Origin: Pseudomonadota bacterium
GTDB lineage: Bacteria; Myxococcota; Polyangia; Polyangiales; Polyangiaceae
Assembly: GCA_023419055.1 (NCBI GenBank)
Contig: JAEZYO010001065.1
Location: 1-11,448, forward strand
Length of the DNA stretch: 11,448 nucleotides
Direction of reading: 5' to 3'
Shown here in pieces: positions 1-7,175 of this stretch; positions within the stretch are counted from its first letter, which is position 1; every line of letters starts with the position of its first letter. The translations under genes and the position numbers were made by a program. The notes below the pieces were generated by a model. The model saw only the letters and a list, made by a program, of their open reading frames with translations, ran no database searches and was not told the DNA's origin.

Positions 1-1
1 G

Positions 2-229
2 TCCAAGTCCTTGCCCAATTCGGCCGACATCAACCAGGTCTCCGTGATCGATGCCTTCATCGCCGGGCGCTACGAGCTCAATCGCCTCGTGGGCTTCGAG
101 CTTGGTTTTCGTTCAGCGCTCCAGGAAGTCGACAACCCGACGACTCAAGCCGTCGCGAACGCTGCCGCCGGTTTCAGCTGGGTGACGTACGGAGCCGTCG
201 AGCTCCGGACCCCGCCGCTCCCGCTGTGA
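2..229 (+). CDS. C-terminal end of a probable outer-membrane beta-barrel-like protein (5' truncated by window)
   Basis: The frame is open from the first bases and ends at TGA 227-229, so this is the last 75 codons of a gene that begins upstream. A TTG at 11 could act as a start, but nothing upstream of it looks like a ribosome site. Two stretches alternate polar and hydrophobic residues and are joined by a polar turn (QEVDNPTTQ). The first runs roughly from VIDAFIAGRYEL to LGFRSAL, the second from ANAAAGFSWVTYGAVELRT. This resembles the last strands of an outer-membrane barrel, though the chain ends in PPLPL rather than the usual terminal aromatic. The family is not recognised. It converges on the XRE gene, 42 bp away. 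That gap holds only a weak inverted repeat (CCCCT 257-261, AGGGG 274-278) with no T-run. Confidence 0.5.
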   Translation, partial: SKSLPNSADINQVSVIDAFIAGRYELNRLVGFELGFRSALQEVDNPTTQAVANAAAGFSWVTYGAVELRTPPLPL

Positions 230-271
230 GGCAGTATTTGCTTTTGCTAATGTAGACCCCTCGCATGCGCG

Positions 272-553
272 TCAGGGGCTCGGCTTCTTGCGGCGCGTCT
301 TGTACTTCCGAGAGCGGGTCATGCCTTCGGACCCCTTCAAGAGCTCGAGGGGGTCGACCTCGAGCGCTGCGGCGAGCCGCTGCACGGTCTTCAACGTCGG
401 GGATGATTGTTCGTTCAGAATCGCCCAGAACGCCGGCCTCGAGAAACCCGCGAGCTCGGCCACGATGTAGAGCGGCTTCTGCTTCTCTTCGGCGAGCTCG
501 CGCAGCCTGCGCGCCAGGGTTCTCTCGAGCGGACCGGTCTCGTCGCGAGGCAC
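272..553 (-). CDS. XRE/Cro-type helix-turn-helix regulator
   Basis: This 93-residue protein is almost entirely one HTH_3/XRE DNA-binding domain (about residues 13-72). RLRELAEEKQKP forms helix 1, YIVAELAGFSRPAFWAIL carries the helix-turn-helix, and SPTLKTVQRLAAALEVDP is the typical closing helix-and-turn of the Cro/C1 family. The tail (SRKYKTRRKK) is strongly basic and may contact DNA backbone. The start is GTG at 551-553, preceded nine bases away by AGAGG (reverse complement of 563-567). The gene is transcribed away from the 125-residue unknown gene. A perfect 13-bp palindrome in the shared 99-bp gap is a plausible autoregulatory operator. No effector domain is present, so it should act as a small repressor or an antitoxin-like regulator. 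No toxin is recognisable beside it. The family call is firm; the target is inferred. Confidence 0.88.
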   Translation of the reverse strand: MPRDETGPLERTLARRLRELAEEKQKPLYIVAELAGFSRPAFWAILNEQSSPTLKTVQRLAAALEVDPLELLKGSEGMTRSRKYKTRRKKPSP

Positions 554-579
554 GGGGACAAACCTCTACCGAATGTGAC

Positions 580-604
580 TTGACAATGTTCTGAGAACAG
601 AACA
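580..604. promoter_or_regulatory. Candidate operator in the divergent promoter region (TGTTCTGAGAACA)
   Basis: Positions 587-599 read TGTTCTGAGAACA, a perfect inverted repeat with 6-bp arms and a one-base centre. A further AGAACA half-site overlaps by one base at 599-604. On the plus strand a consensus -35 box, TTGACA, occupies 580-585, so a protein bound to the palindrome would sit in the -35/-10 spacer. No good -10 hexamer is visible at the expected distance (603-608 is CAAAAG), so promoter activity is uncertain. The small XRE regulator encoded next door is the obvious candidate binder; this is inference from position. Confidence 0.5.
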
Positions 605-652
605 AAAGGGGGTGAGAGCTCGCCGCCCGAGTGGCCGGCGAAGGGGATTCCA

Positions 653-1030
653 ATGACGGGGAAGCGCAGCAAGCACCAAGCGGAGCCAGCGAGCGACCGA
701 GTATCGGTACCGAGCGAGCTCGAGCTCTTCATCTTTCGCGAGCTTCCTGGAGAGCTGCGATACCTCTTGACCGTGTCGGCCGAGCTGCCGGAGGTCGTAC
801 TTTACGCGGCCAACGCGGTCGGTAGCGTGCTTCAAGAGGTCTCGGGTGACAGCCCGCCAGCGGTGCTTCAACGGAGCGCCATGCAGCTCCGCAGCCACGC
901 TGACCAGATCCATCGCGCGGCTTCCGATCTGCTCGTCCTCGCAGGGCGCCTGCAGGGGCTCGCGTGGGCCGGTTGGGCAGGGGAGCAGTCACAATTGAAG
1001 GAGAGCTTCGAGCTCCCGGGCAAAGTTTGA
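653..1030 (+). CDS. Hypothetical helical protein, 125 aa, divergent from XRE regulator
   Basis: I do not recognise this family. The ATG at 653 follows a purine-rich AAGGGGA at 641-647 at normal spacing, which supports the start. After a charged, Ser/Lys-rich N-terminus (residues 1-22) the protein looks wholly alpha-helical. Leucine- and alanine-rich amphipathic segments include LELFIFRELPGELRYLLTVSAELPEVVLYAANAV and QLRSHADQIHRAASDLLVLAGRLQGLAW. It has no signal peptide, cysteines or convincing membrane helix, so it is probably cytoplasmic. It shares a promoter gap and candidate operator with the XRE regulator and may be that regulator's target. The stop (1028-1030) runs into a GC-rich stem (AGCGG 1030-1034 with CCGCT 1046-1050, enclosing CCGGGCCCGG) without a T-run. 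The next gene starts 39 bp downstream, so read-through is possible. Confidence 0.62.
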   Translation: MTGKRSKHQAEPASDRVSVPSELELFIFRELPGELRYLLTVSAELPEVVLYAANAVGSVLQEVSGDSPPAVLQRSAMQLRSHADQIHRAASDLLVLAGRLQGLAWAGWAGEQSQLKESFELPGKV

Positions 1031-1069
1031 GCGGCCGGGCCCGGTCCGCTACCCTCTCGGGAGCGCGCC

Positions 1070-2224
1070 ATGTTGGGCCACCGTTTCTCGTCGTGCCTCG
1101 CGCTCCTGCTCACCCTGGGGCTTTCCGCGTGCGAGCAGAAGCAAACGGCGGGCACCACGCCCTCCGGCTCGCCCGCCGCTTCGAGCGACGAGCTCGTGGC
1201 GCCCACGATTTCGCGCGCCGTGTCGACGGAGGCAAGCTTCGATCTCGTGACGGTGCCCGACGGCGCCGTGCTGGTCGTCGGCGAGAAGGCGGGCGGTCTC
1301 ACCGCACTGCTGCTCGATCGACGCGGGGCCCAACGTACGTCTCCCATCGTGCTGCCGGAGGCAGCTCGTGATCGCGTCGGAGAGATCTCACTCGCAAGCT
1401 TCGGGTCGCGCCTCGCGCTCGCGTGGGTCACGCATCTGTCGGGGCACGAAGCGGCCGCGTTCGCCGCGCTCGGTGACGCTTCGACTCGTTCGTTCGCGCC
1501 CCCGCTCTCGCTCGGTGCGCTGAGGACCGAGCCGGGAGTCGAGAGCGGCTACCTCGAGATCGCAGCCGGTAGCCAGGGCGAATTCCTGGTGCTCCGGCGC
1601 GGCGCCGACGAACCCTGCGCGGACGATCCTGGCCAACAGTGCGCTGCCTTCGGCTTTCGGGAGCTCGGAGCTGGCGCGCCCGAAACGCGCGGCCTGCCCA
1701 TGGTGGTGCCCTCGCCGTGTACGCGCGGGCTCGCGGGGTTCGTCGCGATCGACGATCGCTGGCACTACGGCTTCTGTTCACAAGCCGAAGGGCGCCCCCT
1801 GACTACGCACTTCATGCGGCAGCTTCGGCCCTTCTACGTCGAAGTTCATCGCTCGCTCCCAGGCTGCGCTCCTCTCGGCGCGACTCGGATCGACAAGGCG
1901 GCCCTGTTCGTCGCCGATTGTCCGAACGGTCGCCGCGGAGAGCTCGTCGGCGCCATGCGGGAGCGGTCGAGCGAGATCGATCTCTCGAAGGTGGACGTCG
2001 TTTGCGAAAGCGGTCGGCCCGTCTTCCGCGATCCCGAGCGGCGCTTCGAGCTCAGGCTGGAAGGTCCGAGAGACGCGCTCGGCCCGCTCTTGCCGCGACG
2101 GCTCGGCAAGGGGCGAGCGCGCGGCGTCTGGACCGGCTCGCACCTGCTGACGGCGAGCGCGACGGGCGGGAACGTGAGCGTGCGAAGCTACTCCTGTCGT
2201 GGCTCGCTGTTGCTCGGCCCCTGA
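1070..2224 (+). CDS. Putative lipoprotein of unknown function, 384 aa
   Basis: The N-terminus is a signal peptide of lipoprotein type: basic start (MLGHRF), hydrophobic core CLALLLTLGL, then lipobox LSAC with the acylated cysteine at residue 21, followed by a Ser/Gly/Thr/Pro-rich linker to about residue 40. This places the mature protein on a membrane outside the cytoplasm. The rest has repeated short beta-rich blocks such as FDLVTVPDGAVLVVG, LALAWVTHLSG and YLEIAAGSQGEFLVL, suggestive of a beta-propeller-like fold, and several cysteines after residue 180 that could form disulfides. I see no catalytic motif and cannot name a family. The ATG at 1070 lies just after CGGGAG, a weak ribosome site, and the good signal peptide supports it. 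The following gene begins 71 bp downstream. In that gap GGTGAC 2241-2246 and GTCACC 2256-2261 form a small inverted repeat followed by TTT. Confidence 0.75.
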   Translation: MLGHRFSSCLALLLTLGLSACEQKQTAGTTPSGSPAASSDELVAPTISRAVSTEASFDLVTVPDGAVLVVGEKAGGLTALLLDRRGAQRTSPIVLPEAARDRVGEISLASFGSRLALAWVTHLSGHEAAAFAALGDASTRSFAPPLSLGALRTEPGVESGYLEIAAGSQGEFLVLRRGADEPCADDPGQQCAAFGFRELGAGAPETRGLPMVVPSPCTRGLAGFVAIDDRWHYGFCSQAEGRPLTTHFMRQLRPFYVEVHRSLPGCAPLGATRIDKAALFVADCPNGRRGELVGAMRERSSEIDLSKVDVVCESGRPVFRDPERRFELRLEGPRDALGPLLPRRLGKGRARGVWTGSHLLTASATGGNVSVRSYSCRGSLLLGP

Positions 2225-2295
2225 CCCCTTCGCGCCCGCGGGTGACCCTGGTATCGTCACCTTTCGCGCCTGCTTTGGCCGGCGGCGAGGCTCGT

Positions 2296-3456
2296 ATGGT
2301 CCAACAGGGTCACCCTCAGAACGTCTATCTCTTGCGCTGCCTGCGCTGCGGGGGAGCGCTCGAGCTCCCTCATGACCCGCGCCTACTGCACATCGACTGC
2401 CCCTACTGCGGGCAAGACAACGTCCTCCCGCAGCACCTGATCGAAGCGCGCCAGCGCCAGCACGCGCTCGACGTCGAGCACCAGGCTCGCGCCAAGCACG
2501 CGGCCGACCAAGCTGCCGCCAAAGCTCGCGCGTCGAAGGTGCGGCTCATGACGTACCTCTTCGGAGGAGGCTTCGCGATGGCGCTCTTCGGGACGTGCGT
2601 CGCCGTCGGAGTGCAGGCGGCGAACGAGGAGGACGACGCGAAGAAGCGCGCGGCCGATCCCAACGTGAACGGCCACGCAACGATCGTCGCCTTGATGGAG
2701 AAGATGAAGGAGGAGAAGGGCTGCGACCGCATCCTCGTTCAGCCGAGCACGCATCGCCATGAACCCGGCCGCGTGTCGCTCGACATGATCAAGGACGACG
2801 CGTGCGTCCACGTCCTGGGCACGTCGGGCACGGGCGCGCCGATCTCGATCAAGTATACGACGCAGGTCGCTCTGACGAAGCCCATCCCCGCGGCGTCGCC
2901 GCTCGTGGATTATCGCCTCTGCGCCTCTCAGACCCCCACGCACACCTTCGAGCTCCAGACCCCCGAAGAGCCGTTCACGGTCGCCGCCATCGAGTGCCCG
3001 CGCGCCCCGGAGGAGGGTGGGTCGCGCTCGAAACCCAACGATCCGCTGACGACCGGGAAGCTCAGGGTCACCGATGCGGTGAAGGAGCTCGCTCAGGCGG
3101 GCTGCAGCACGGTGATCGCCGAGCCTTCCGTCAGCCGCGGCACCCAGAGCTTCACGCTGACCTCGCCCGCCAACGGGCCCTGTTTCAATTTGCTCCTGGC
3201 AAGCTACTTTCCCGACGTTTCGTTCTCCGTCTCGCTCTCGAACCCGAACGGCAACGCGATGCCCGTGCCGGCGCCCGCCAGCAAGATGCGCGTGCTCTAT
3301 TGCCCCACCAAGGCCGGCCAGTACAAGGTTACGATCACCCCTTCGAGCAGCGATCACTACTCGCACGCGAGCGTCGATTGCCCGCGCAACGGGCGCGAGG
3401 GCCTGCGCCGCGAGCAGGAGCTGAAGAAGTTGGTTCACGGCCTGGCGGGCCGGTAG
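2296..3456 (+). CDS. Membrane-anchored zinc-ribbon protein with a duplicated four-cysteine outer domain
   Basis: I place the start at ATG 2296, with GGCGAGG five bases upstream, although the frame is open much further 5'; the upstream part is an out-of-frame reading of the lipoprotein gene. The 386-residue product has a zinc ribbon at residues 15-38 (C15-x2-C18 and C35-x2-C38), an Ala/Arg/Gln-rich probable helix or coiled coil (about 46-80), one transmembrane helix (about 85-108, TYLFGGGFAMALFGTCVAVG), then two similar domains. Domain 1 has cysteines at 143, 170, 209 and 234; domain 2 at 270, 296, 336 and 362. Both end in [ED]-C-P-R. The spacing suggests conserved disulfides, which implies that the C-terminal part is outside and the ribbon is cytoplasmic. 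The function is unknown; a link between a cytoplasmic partner and the periplasm is possible. The family of the outer domain is not recognised. Confidence 0.8.
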   Translation: MVQQGHPQNVYLLRCLRCGGALELPHDPRLLHIDCPYCGQDNVLPQHLIEARQRQHALDVEHQARAKHAADQAAAKARASKVRLMTYLFGGGFAMALFGTCVAVGVQAANEEDDAKKRAADPNVNGHATIVALMEKMKEEKGCDRILVQPSTHRHEPGRVSLDMIKDDACVHVLGTSGTGAPISIKYTTQVALTKPIPAASPLVDYRLCASQTPTHTFELQTPEEPFTVAAIECPRAPEEGGSRSKPNDPLTTGKLRVTDAVKELAQAGCSTVIAEPSVSRGTQSFTLTSPANGPCFNLLLASYFPDVSFSVSLSNPNGNAMPVPAPASKMRVLYCPTKAGQYKVTITPSSSDHYSHASVDCPRNGREGLRREQELKKLVHGLAGR

Positions 3457-3610
3457 CGCCGCCGGGGAGCGGACGTCACAGCGCGCGCCGGGTCGGCCGG
3501 GTCTTTGGGTCGAGGGGCGGTCGCGTCGATTCGAAGCGGCACTGATGTCACCCTTGGCAGTGATTAGCGTGCTCAGCGCAAGATGGGTAGTTGACGTGAT
3601 CAGGCTTTCT

Positions 3611-3627
3611 TTGGCTTGTGTCGTGCA
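3611..3627 (+). promoter_or_regulatory. Possible sigma-54 (-24/-12) promoter element
   Basis: TTGGCTTGTGTCGTGCA keeps the GG and GC doublets ten bases apart, as sigma-54 promoters require. It matches 10 of the 13 defined positions of the YTGGCACG-N4-TTGCW consensus; the mismatches are two in the -24 element and one in the -12. Myxobacteria use sigma-54 promoters heavily. It would start transcription near 3638, at the edge of the 3637-3654 inverted repeat, giving a leader of about 360 nt before the DUF1592 gene. A single degenerate match can occur by chance. Confidence 0.25.
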
Positions 3628-3636
3628 CGTTCTGTC

Positions 3637-3654
3637 AACACCCACTAGGGTGTT
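3637..3654. promoter_or_regulatory. Inverted repeat AACACCC-ACTA-GGGTGTT
   Basis: Two perfect 7-bp arms (3637-3643 and 3648-3654) flank a 4-base centre in the AT-richer gap. It could be a dimeric regulator site or, if transcribed, a short hairpin. No T-run follows, so it is not a standard intrinsic terminator for the zinc-ribbon gene 180 bp upstream. Confidence 0.4.
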
Positions 3655-3804
3655 CCAGCGATCAAGCCCAATAAAATAACATGCTGCTTGCAACGCAGAA
3701 TGCGCGAATCACGGGCATTTTTGGCTGGCGGGAGCAGACTAGCTTGCTATTCATGTGGCTCTTGATTTGCGGTTTCCCCGGATCCAGGCCGTAAATGTGG
3801 GACA

Positions 3805-3823
3805 AGCGAGCACCTAGCTCGCT
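3805..3823. other. Stem-loop in leader of the DUF1592 operon
   Basis: AGCGAGC (3805-3811) and GCTCGCT (3817-3823) form a 7-bp stem with loop ACCTA. GAC 3801-3803 can also pair with GTC 3826-3828 across a small internal loop. It lies about 180 bases before the DUF1592 start. I could not match it to a known riboswitch class. Confidence 0.35.
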
Positions 3824-4000
3824 CCGTCACGACTCTGTCAGGCCAAGGAAATAACGGTCCGGGCCTCTTAATCCTTGCCCTACGTGTGCCGCTGCCCGCG
3901 GTTCGATAACCCCCGTGGACGTCGCGTGCCTCCGAGTCCGAACTCGAGACACACGGCCGGCGTTTGCCGCGATCTCAGCCTCCTTTCCCCCGAAAGCCTG

Positions 4001-5743
4001 ATGATGCCGATGCAACGACGAAGGATCCGAAGCTACACGAGTGCCTGCACCCTTTTTTGCGTTTCGATCATGGGCTGCACGGCCAACATCGACAAAATCG
4101 GAGGTTCGGGCGAAGCGCCCGCGTCTACACCTTCGGGTGGTGATGACGGGAACGTGACGAATCCGGACGAGACCGGGAGCGTAAGCTGGGAAGCCGGAGG
4201 TGAGGTCGAGCCGGGCCCCACGTTTCTCCGGCGCCTCACGAACGAGGAGTACAACGATACGCTGCGTGACTTGCTCGGAGAGAACGAGACCGTCGACCGC
4301 GCCGCGCGCTTCAAGTTCGTGCCGGACTCGCGCGTGCACGGCTTCGCCAGCAACGCCGAGAACGTGAGCATGTCGAGCGCCGTGCTCGAGCGCTACCGGG
4401 ACGCGGCCGAATCCGTCTCGGAGAGCGTGACGAGCGACGAGGACGTGCGCGCGCGCGTGCTCGGCTGCGACCCCGTGAGCGAGGGCGCCGCTTGCGTGGA
4501 CGGCTTCGTGGAGCGCTTCGCCCGCGCGGCTTACCGCAGGGACCTCTCGAGCGAGGAGAAGAGCGAGCTCATGGCGCTCGCCGAGAACGAAGACGCGCTC
4601 GAGGGCGTCAAGCTCGTGATCGAGCGCGTGCTGCTCTCGCCGAACTTCCTGTTCCGCATCGAGGAGGGCGTGGAGGATCCTGCGCGCCCCGAGCTGATGC
4701 GCCTGAACGGCTACGAGATGGCGACGCGCCTGTCGTACCTGTTGCTGGGCACGACGCCGAGCGAGACGCTGCTCGACGCGGCCAAGGCGGGCACGCTCGA
4801 CAGCGCCGAGGGCGTCGCGGCGACCGCGCGCGAGATGCTCGCCGAGCCGCGCGCCAGGACGGCGGTGCGGCGCTTCTACGATCAGTGGCTCAGGTTGGAT
4901 CGCATCCCCGACCTGCAGCGGGACGCCACGCTGTTCCCGGACTTCGACGCCGAGCTCACGGCGGCCATGCGCGAGGAGACGACCCGCCTGCTCGACAGCT
5001 ACATCTGGGAGCCGGCCAAGAACTTCCTCGACGTGGTCTCGTCACCGAGCACGTTCATGAACGAGAAGCTCGCCGATTTCTACGGCGCGCCCGCCGTGCA
5101 GGGGTGGCAGCTCGTGCCGTACCCCGAGGGCGCAGAGCGCAAGGGGTTGCTCGGCCACGCGAGCCTGCTCGCGCTGAGCTCGCGCCCCGATCGCGCCTCC
5201 GTCATCCTGCGCGGCAAGTACGTCCGCGAGGTCCTGCTGTGCACCACCATGCCGCCGGTCCCTCCCACCGTGCCCAAGCTGCCGGATCCCGATCCCAACC
5301 AGAGCGTGGCAGATCGCCTGGCGCAGCACTCGAGCGATCCGAGCTGCGCGGGGTGCCACAACCTGATGGACCCGCTCGGAGCCGGCCTCTCCAACTTCGA
5401 CGCCATCGGCAGGTTCACGTCGGTCGATCCGCAGGGCTTCCCGGTAACGACGACCGGCGCCATCCACGGCTTCTCGGAGCTCGAAGAGCCGGCGTTCGAC
5501 GGCGAGGTCGAGCTCTCCGACAAGCTGCGCGCCCTACCGGCGCTCCCGCAGTGCGTGGTCACGCAGCTCTTCCGGCACGCCTTCGCGCGCCAGGAGCGCA
5601 TGAGCGACAGCCCGCTCTTCGGGAGCGTGCTCCAGACCTTCGCCGCGTCCGGATACGACTTGAAGGAGCTGCTCGTCGCGTTCGTGACGAGCGACGCGTT
5701 CCGCTACCGCGAGCGCGCCACCGACCAAGGAGACTGGGAATGA
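4001..5743 (+). CDS. DUF1592/DUF1588 domain lipoprotein with c-type haem motif
   Basis: This 580-residue protein has the domain series of a family common in Myxococcota and Planctomycetes: DUF1587 (about 76-140, LRRLTNEEYNDTLRDLL), DUF1595 (about 165-225, FVERFARAAYRRDLSSEEK), DUF1592 (about 234-362, RLNGYEMATRLSYLLL to KLADFYG), DUF1588 (about 380-475, GLLGHASLLALSSRPDRAS then CTTMPPVPPTVP) and DUF1585 (about 505-575). A haem-attachment motif CAGCH occupies residues 449-453, so it is probably a periplasmic or surface c-type cytochrome-like protein. I chose ATG 4001 because it gives a basic start and hydrophobic core ending in IMGC, a lipobox with Cys26. ATGs at 4004 and 4010 are equally possible, and no strong ribosome site is visible. 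It overlaps the DUF1552 gene by 4 bp (ATGA), so the two are translationally coupled. The reaction is unknown. Confidence 0.9.
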   Translation: MMPMQRRRIRSYTSACTLFCVSIMGCTANIDKIGGSGEAPASTPSGGDDGNVTNPDETGSVSWEAGGEVEPGPTFLRRLTNEEYNDTLRDLLGENETVDRAARFKFVPDSRVHGFASNAENVSMSSAVLERYRDAAESVSESVTSDEDVRARVLGCDPVSEGAACVDGFVERFARAAYRRDLSSEEKSELMALAENEDALEGVKLVIERVLLSPNFLFRIEEGVEDPARPELMRLNGYEMATRLSYLLLGTTPSETLLDAAKAGTLDSAEGVAATAREMLAEPRARTAVRRFYDQWLRLDRIPDLQRDATLFPDFDAELTAAMREETTRLLDSYIWEPAKNFLDVVSSPSTFMNEKLADFYGAPAVQGWQLVPYPEGAERKGLLGHASLLALSSRPDRASVILRGKYVREVLLCTTMPPVPPTVPKLPDPDPNQSVADRLAQHSSDPSCAGCHNLMDPLGAGLSNFDAIGRFTSVDPQGFPVTTTGAIHGFSELEEPAFDGEVELSDKLRALPALPQCVVTQLFRHAFARQERMSDSPLFGSVLQTFAASGYDLKELLVAFVTSDAFRYRERATDQGDWE

Positions 5744-7134
5744 AGCCTATCAAACGTCGCGCTCTCTTGCGCGGCACCCTCGCCGGAGCTTGCGTCTCCA
5801 TCGCGCTCCCCGCCCTCGAGGCGATGGTGAGCTCGAGGGGCTCGCGCGTGCTCTTCGCCGGCACCGCGGAGGGCGCGTCCGAGGCGTCGCCCGTTCGACT
5901 CTTGACCGTGATGTACCGAAACGGCGTCTTGATGAGCAAGTGGACGCCGTCCACGGCGGGCAAGGACTACGTCTTGCCCCCGTGCCTCACCCCGCTCGAG
6001 AGCAGGAAGGCTCAGGTCAACGTCATCACCGGGCTCTTCAACCCGGGTCCCGCCGCGGCCTCCGCGGGCGGTGGACACGCGCGCGGCAGCGGCGCGTTCG
6101 CGAACGGCCTCCCCATCACCACGACGGGCGCGAGCGGCGCCTCGTTCGATCAGATCGCCGCCCGCGAGCTCGGCGGCGCGACGCGCCTGCGCTCGCTCGT
6201 GATCGCGCCCGAGGGTCACCCGACTCAAGCCGACTACGACGGCGCGAGCGACTCGTGCAACCACCTGTCGTGGACCGACAAGAACACCCCGGTGCCGCCC
6301 GAGGTCGATCCGGTCGCGCTCTTCGATCGCCTGTTCGCGGACGGCGTCGATCCGGACGCGGCGCAGGCGCTCCGCCTGCACAGGAAGAGCGTCCTCGACT
6401 CGGTGATGACCGACATCGATCGCCTGAACAAGCGCCTGGGCTCGAGCGACAAGAAGCGGCTCGACGCGCACCTCTCCGCGGTCCGCGATCTCGAGCTCCA
6501 GGCCGGGGCCATGTCGAACGGTTGCGAGACCCCGGAGCCGCCCACCGACACGGACGAGACGGGCATCTCCAAGCCGTTCGCGAGCGAGAAGCGGGTGAAG
6601 CTGATGATGGACCTGATGGTGCAGGCCATGGCCTGCGACCTCACGCGCTTCGGCTCGTTCTCGCTCGGGCTCGACGTCTTGCCTCGCCTGTTCGAGAAGT
6701 TCGGCGAGCGCCGAGATCACCACACCATCTCGCACGACGGCAGCGAGGGCAACGAGAAGGTCATCGAAGAATACAGCCGTTATCAAGTCGAGGTCTTCAC
6801 CTACCTCCTCGACCGTATGGCAGAAGTCGACGAGGCCGGGGGCAAATCCCTGCTCGACAACTCGGCGATCTATTTCGCCAACCAGATCGCGATTGGGGAC
6901 CTGCACACGCACGACAACTTGCCGGTGATCCTGGCTGGCTCGGCGGGCGGTCAGATCCCCACCGGGCGGCACATTCACCTGCTCGGTGACAAGATCATCC
7001 CAGGGCGTCGTGATGGTACGCAGGAGATCGGTCGCTCGGTGAACGACCTCTTCTTGACCCTGCTGCGCTGCGCTGGCGTGACCGACGTTACGACCTTCGG
7101 GCTCGACGGCACTACTCCGCTCGACCTCGCGTAA
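5740..7134 (+). CDS. DUF1552 family exported protein
   Basis: This 464-residue protein matches the DUF1552 family, the usual partner of DUF1592-type proteins. The N-terminus IKRRALLRGTLAGACVSIALP has the twin arginine (R6-R7), the x-L-L-R continuation and the moderately hydrophobic core of a Tat signal, implying export of a folded protein. Family-like landmarks follow: LLTVMYRNGVLMSKWTP (54-70), GHARGSGAF (112-120), RDHHTISHDG (325-334), SAIYFANQIAIGD (375-387) and HTHDNLPVILAGSAGG (389-404), with His/Asp-rich clusters that could bind metal. Its ATG at 5740 overlaps the stop of the upstream gene, so the two are made together and may form an exported complex with the haem-motif protein. The biochemical role is not established. 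The C-terminus is intact (GLDGTTPLDLA), and the length is normal for the family as I recall it. Confidence 0.92.
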   Translation: MKPIKRRALLRGTLAGACVSIALPALEAMVSSRGSRVLFAGTAEGASEASPVRLLTVMYRNGVLMSKWTPSTAGKDYVLPPCLTPLESRKAQVNVITGLFNPGPAAASAGGGHARGSGAFANGLPITTTGASGASFDQIAARELGGATRLRSLVIAPEGHPTQADYDGASDSCNHLSWTDKNTPVPPEVDPVALFDRLFADGVDPDAAQALRLHRKSVLDSVMTDIDRLNKRLGSSDKKRLDAHLSAVRDLELQAGAMSNGCETPEPPTDTDETGISKPFASEKRVKLMMDLMVQAMACDLTRFGSFSLGLDVLPRLFEKFGERRDHHTISHDGSEGNEKVIEEYSRYQVEVFTYLLDRMAEVDEAGGKSLLDNSAIYFANQIAIGDLHTHDNLPVILAGSAGGQIPTGRHIHLLGDKIIPGRRDGTQEIGRSVNDLFLTLLRCAGVTDVTTFGLDGTTPLDLA

Positions 7135-7175
7135 TATCGCCCAAAGGTCCGGCACCAAAGCGTCGCACTCCGGGT

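Larger units (their letters stand above)
3457..4000. other. 544-bp intergenic region, AT-richer, with inverted repeats; probable control region
   Basis: No convincing gene is present. By hand count, 3541-3840 is about 53% G+C (159 of 300), clearly below the flanking genes. It contains a sigma-54-like box at 3611-3627, an inverted repeat at 3637-3654, an A/T-only tract near 3671-3678 (ATAAAATA), and a stem-loop at 3805-3823. An in-frame TTG at 3875 extends the downstream gene's frame, but the added residues look like noise. I read the region as promoter plus long leader for the DUF1592/DUF1552 operon, but no sigma-70 promoter could be placed with confidence. Confidence 0.55.

Noticed and set aside
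2383..3693. 436-codon antisense frame opposite the zinc-ribbon gene
   Set aside because: It is Arg/His/Val-rich low-information sequence, while the plus strand encodes a clear zinc ribbon, membrane helix and ordered cysteines.
3699..3722. Terminator-like AATGC/GCATT stem followed by TTTTT
   Set aside because: The stem is only 5 bp with an 11-base loop and lies about 240 bp after the nearest upstream gene; too weak to call.
3760..3900. Possible riboswitch (cyclic di-nucleotide type) ahead of the DUF1592 operon
   Set aside because: The leader has GGCC and AA-rich pieces and a stem-loop, but the ordered conserved core of GEMM-type or other riboswitches I know could not be traced.
3875..4000. 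TTG start extending the DUF1592 protein by 42 residues
   Set aside because: The extra residues are Arg/Pro-rich and would bury the lipoprotein signal; ATG 4001 gives a proper signal peptide.
4492..5739. Long in-frame 5' extension of the DUF1552 gene
   Set aside because: It is an alternative frame of the DUF1592 gene, Arg-rich without motifs. The Tat-like signal at ATG 5740 and the ATGA overlap fix the true start.
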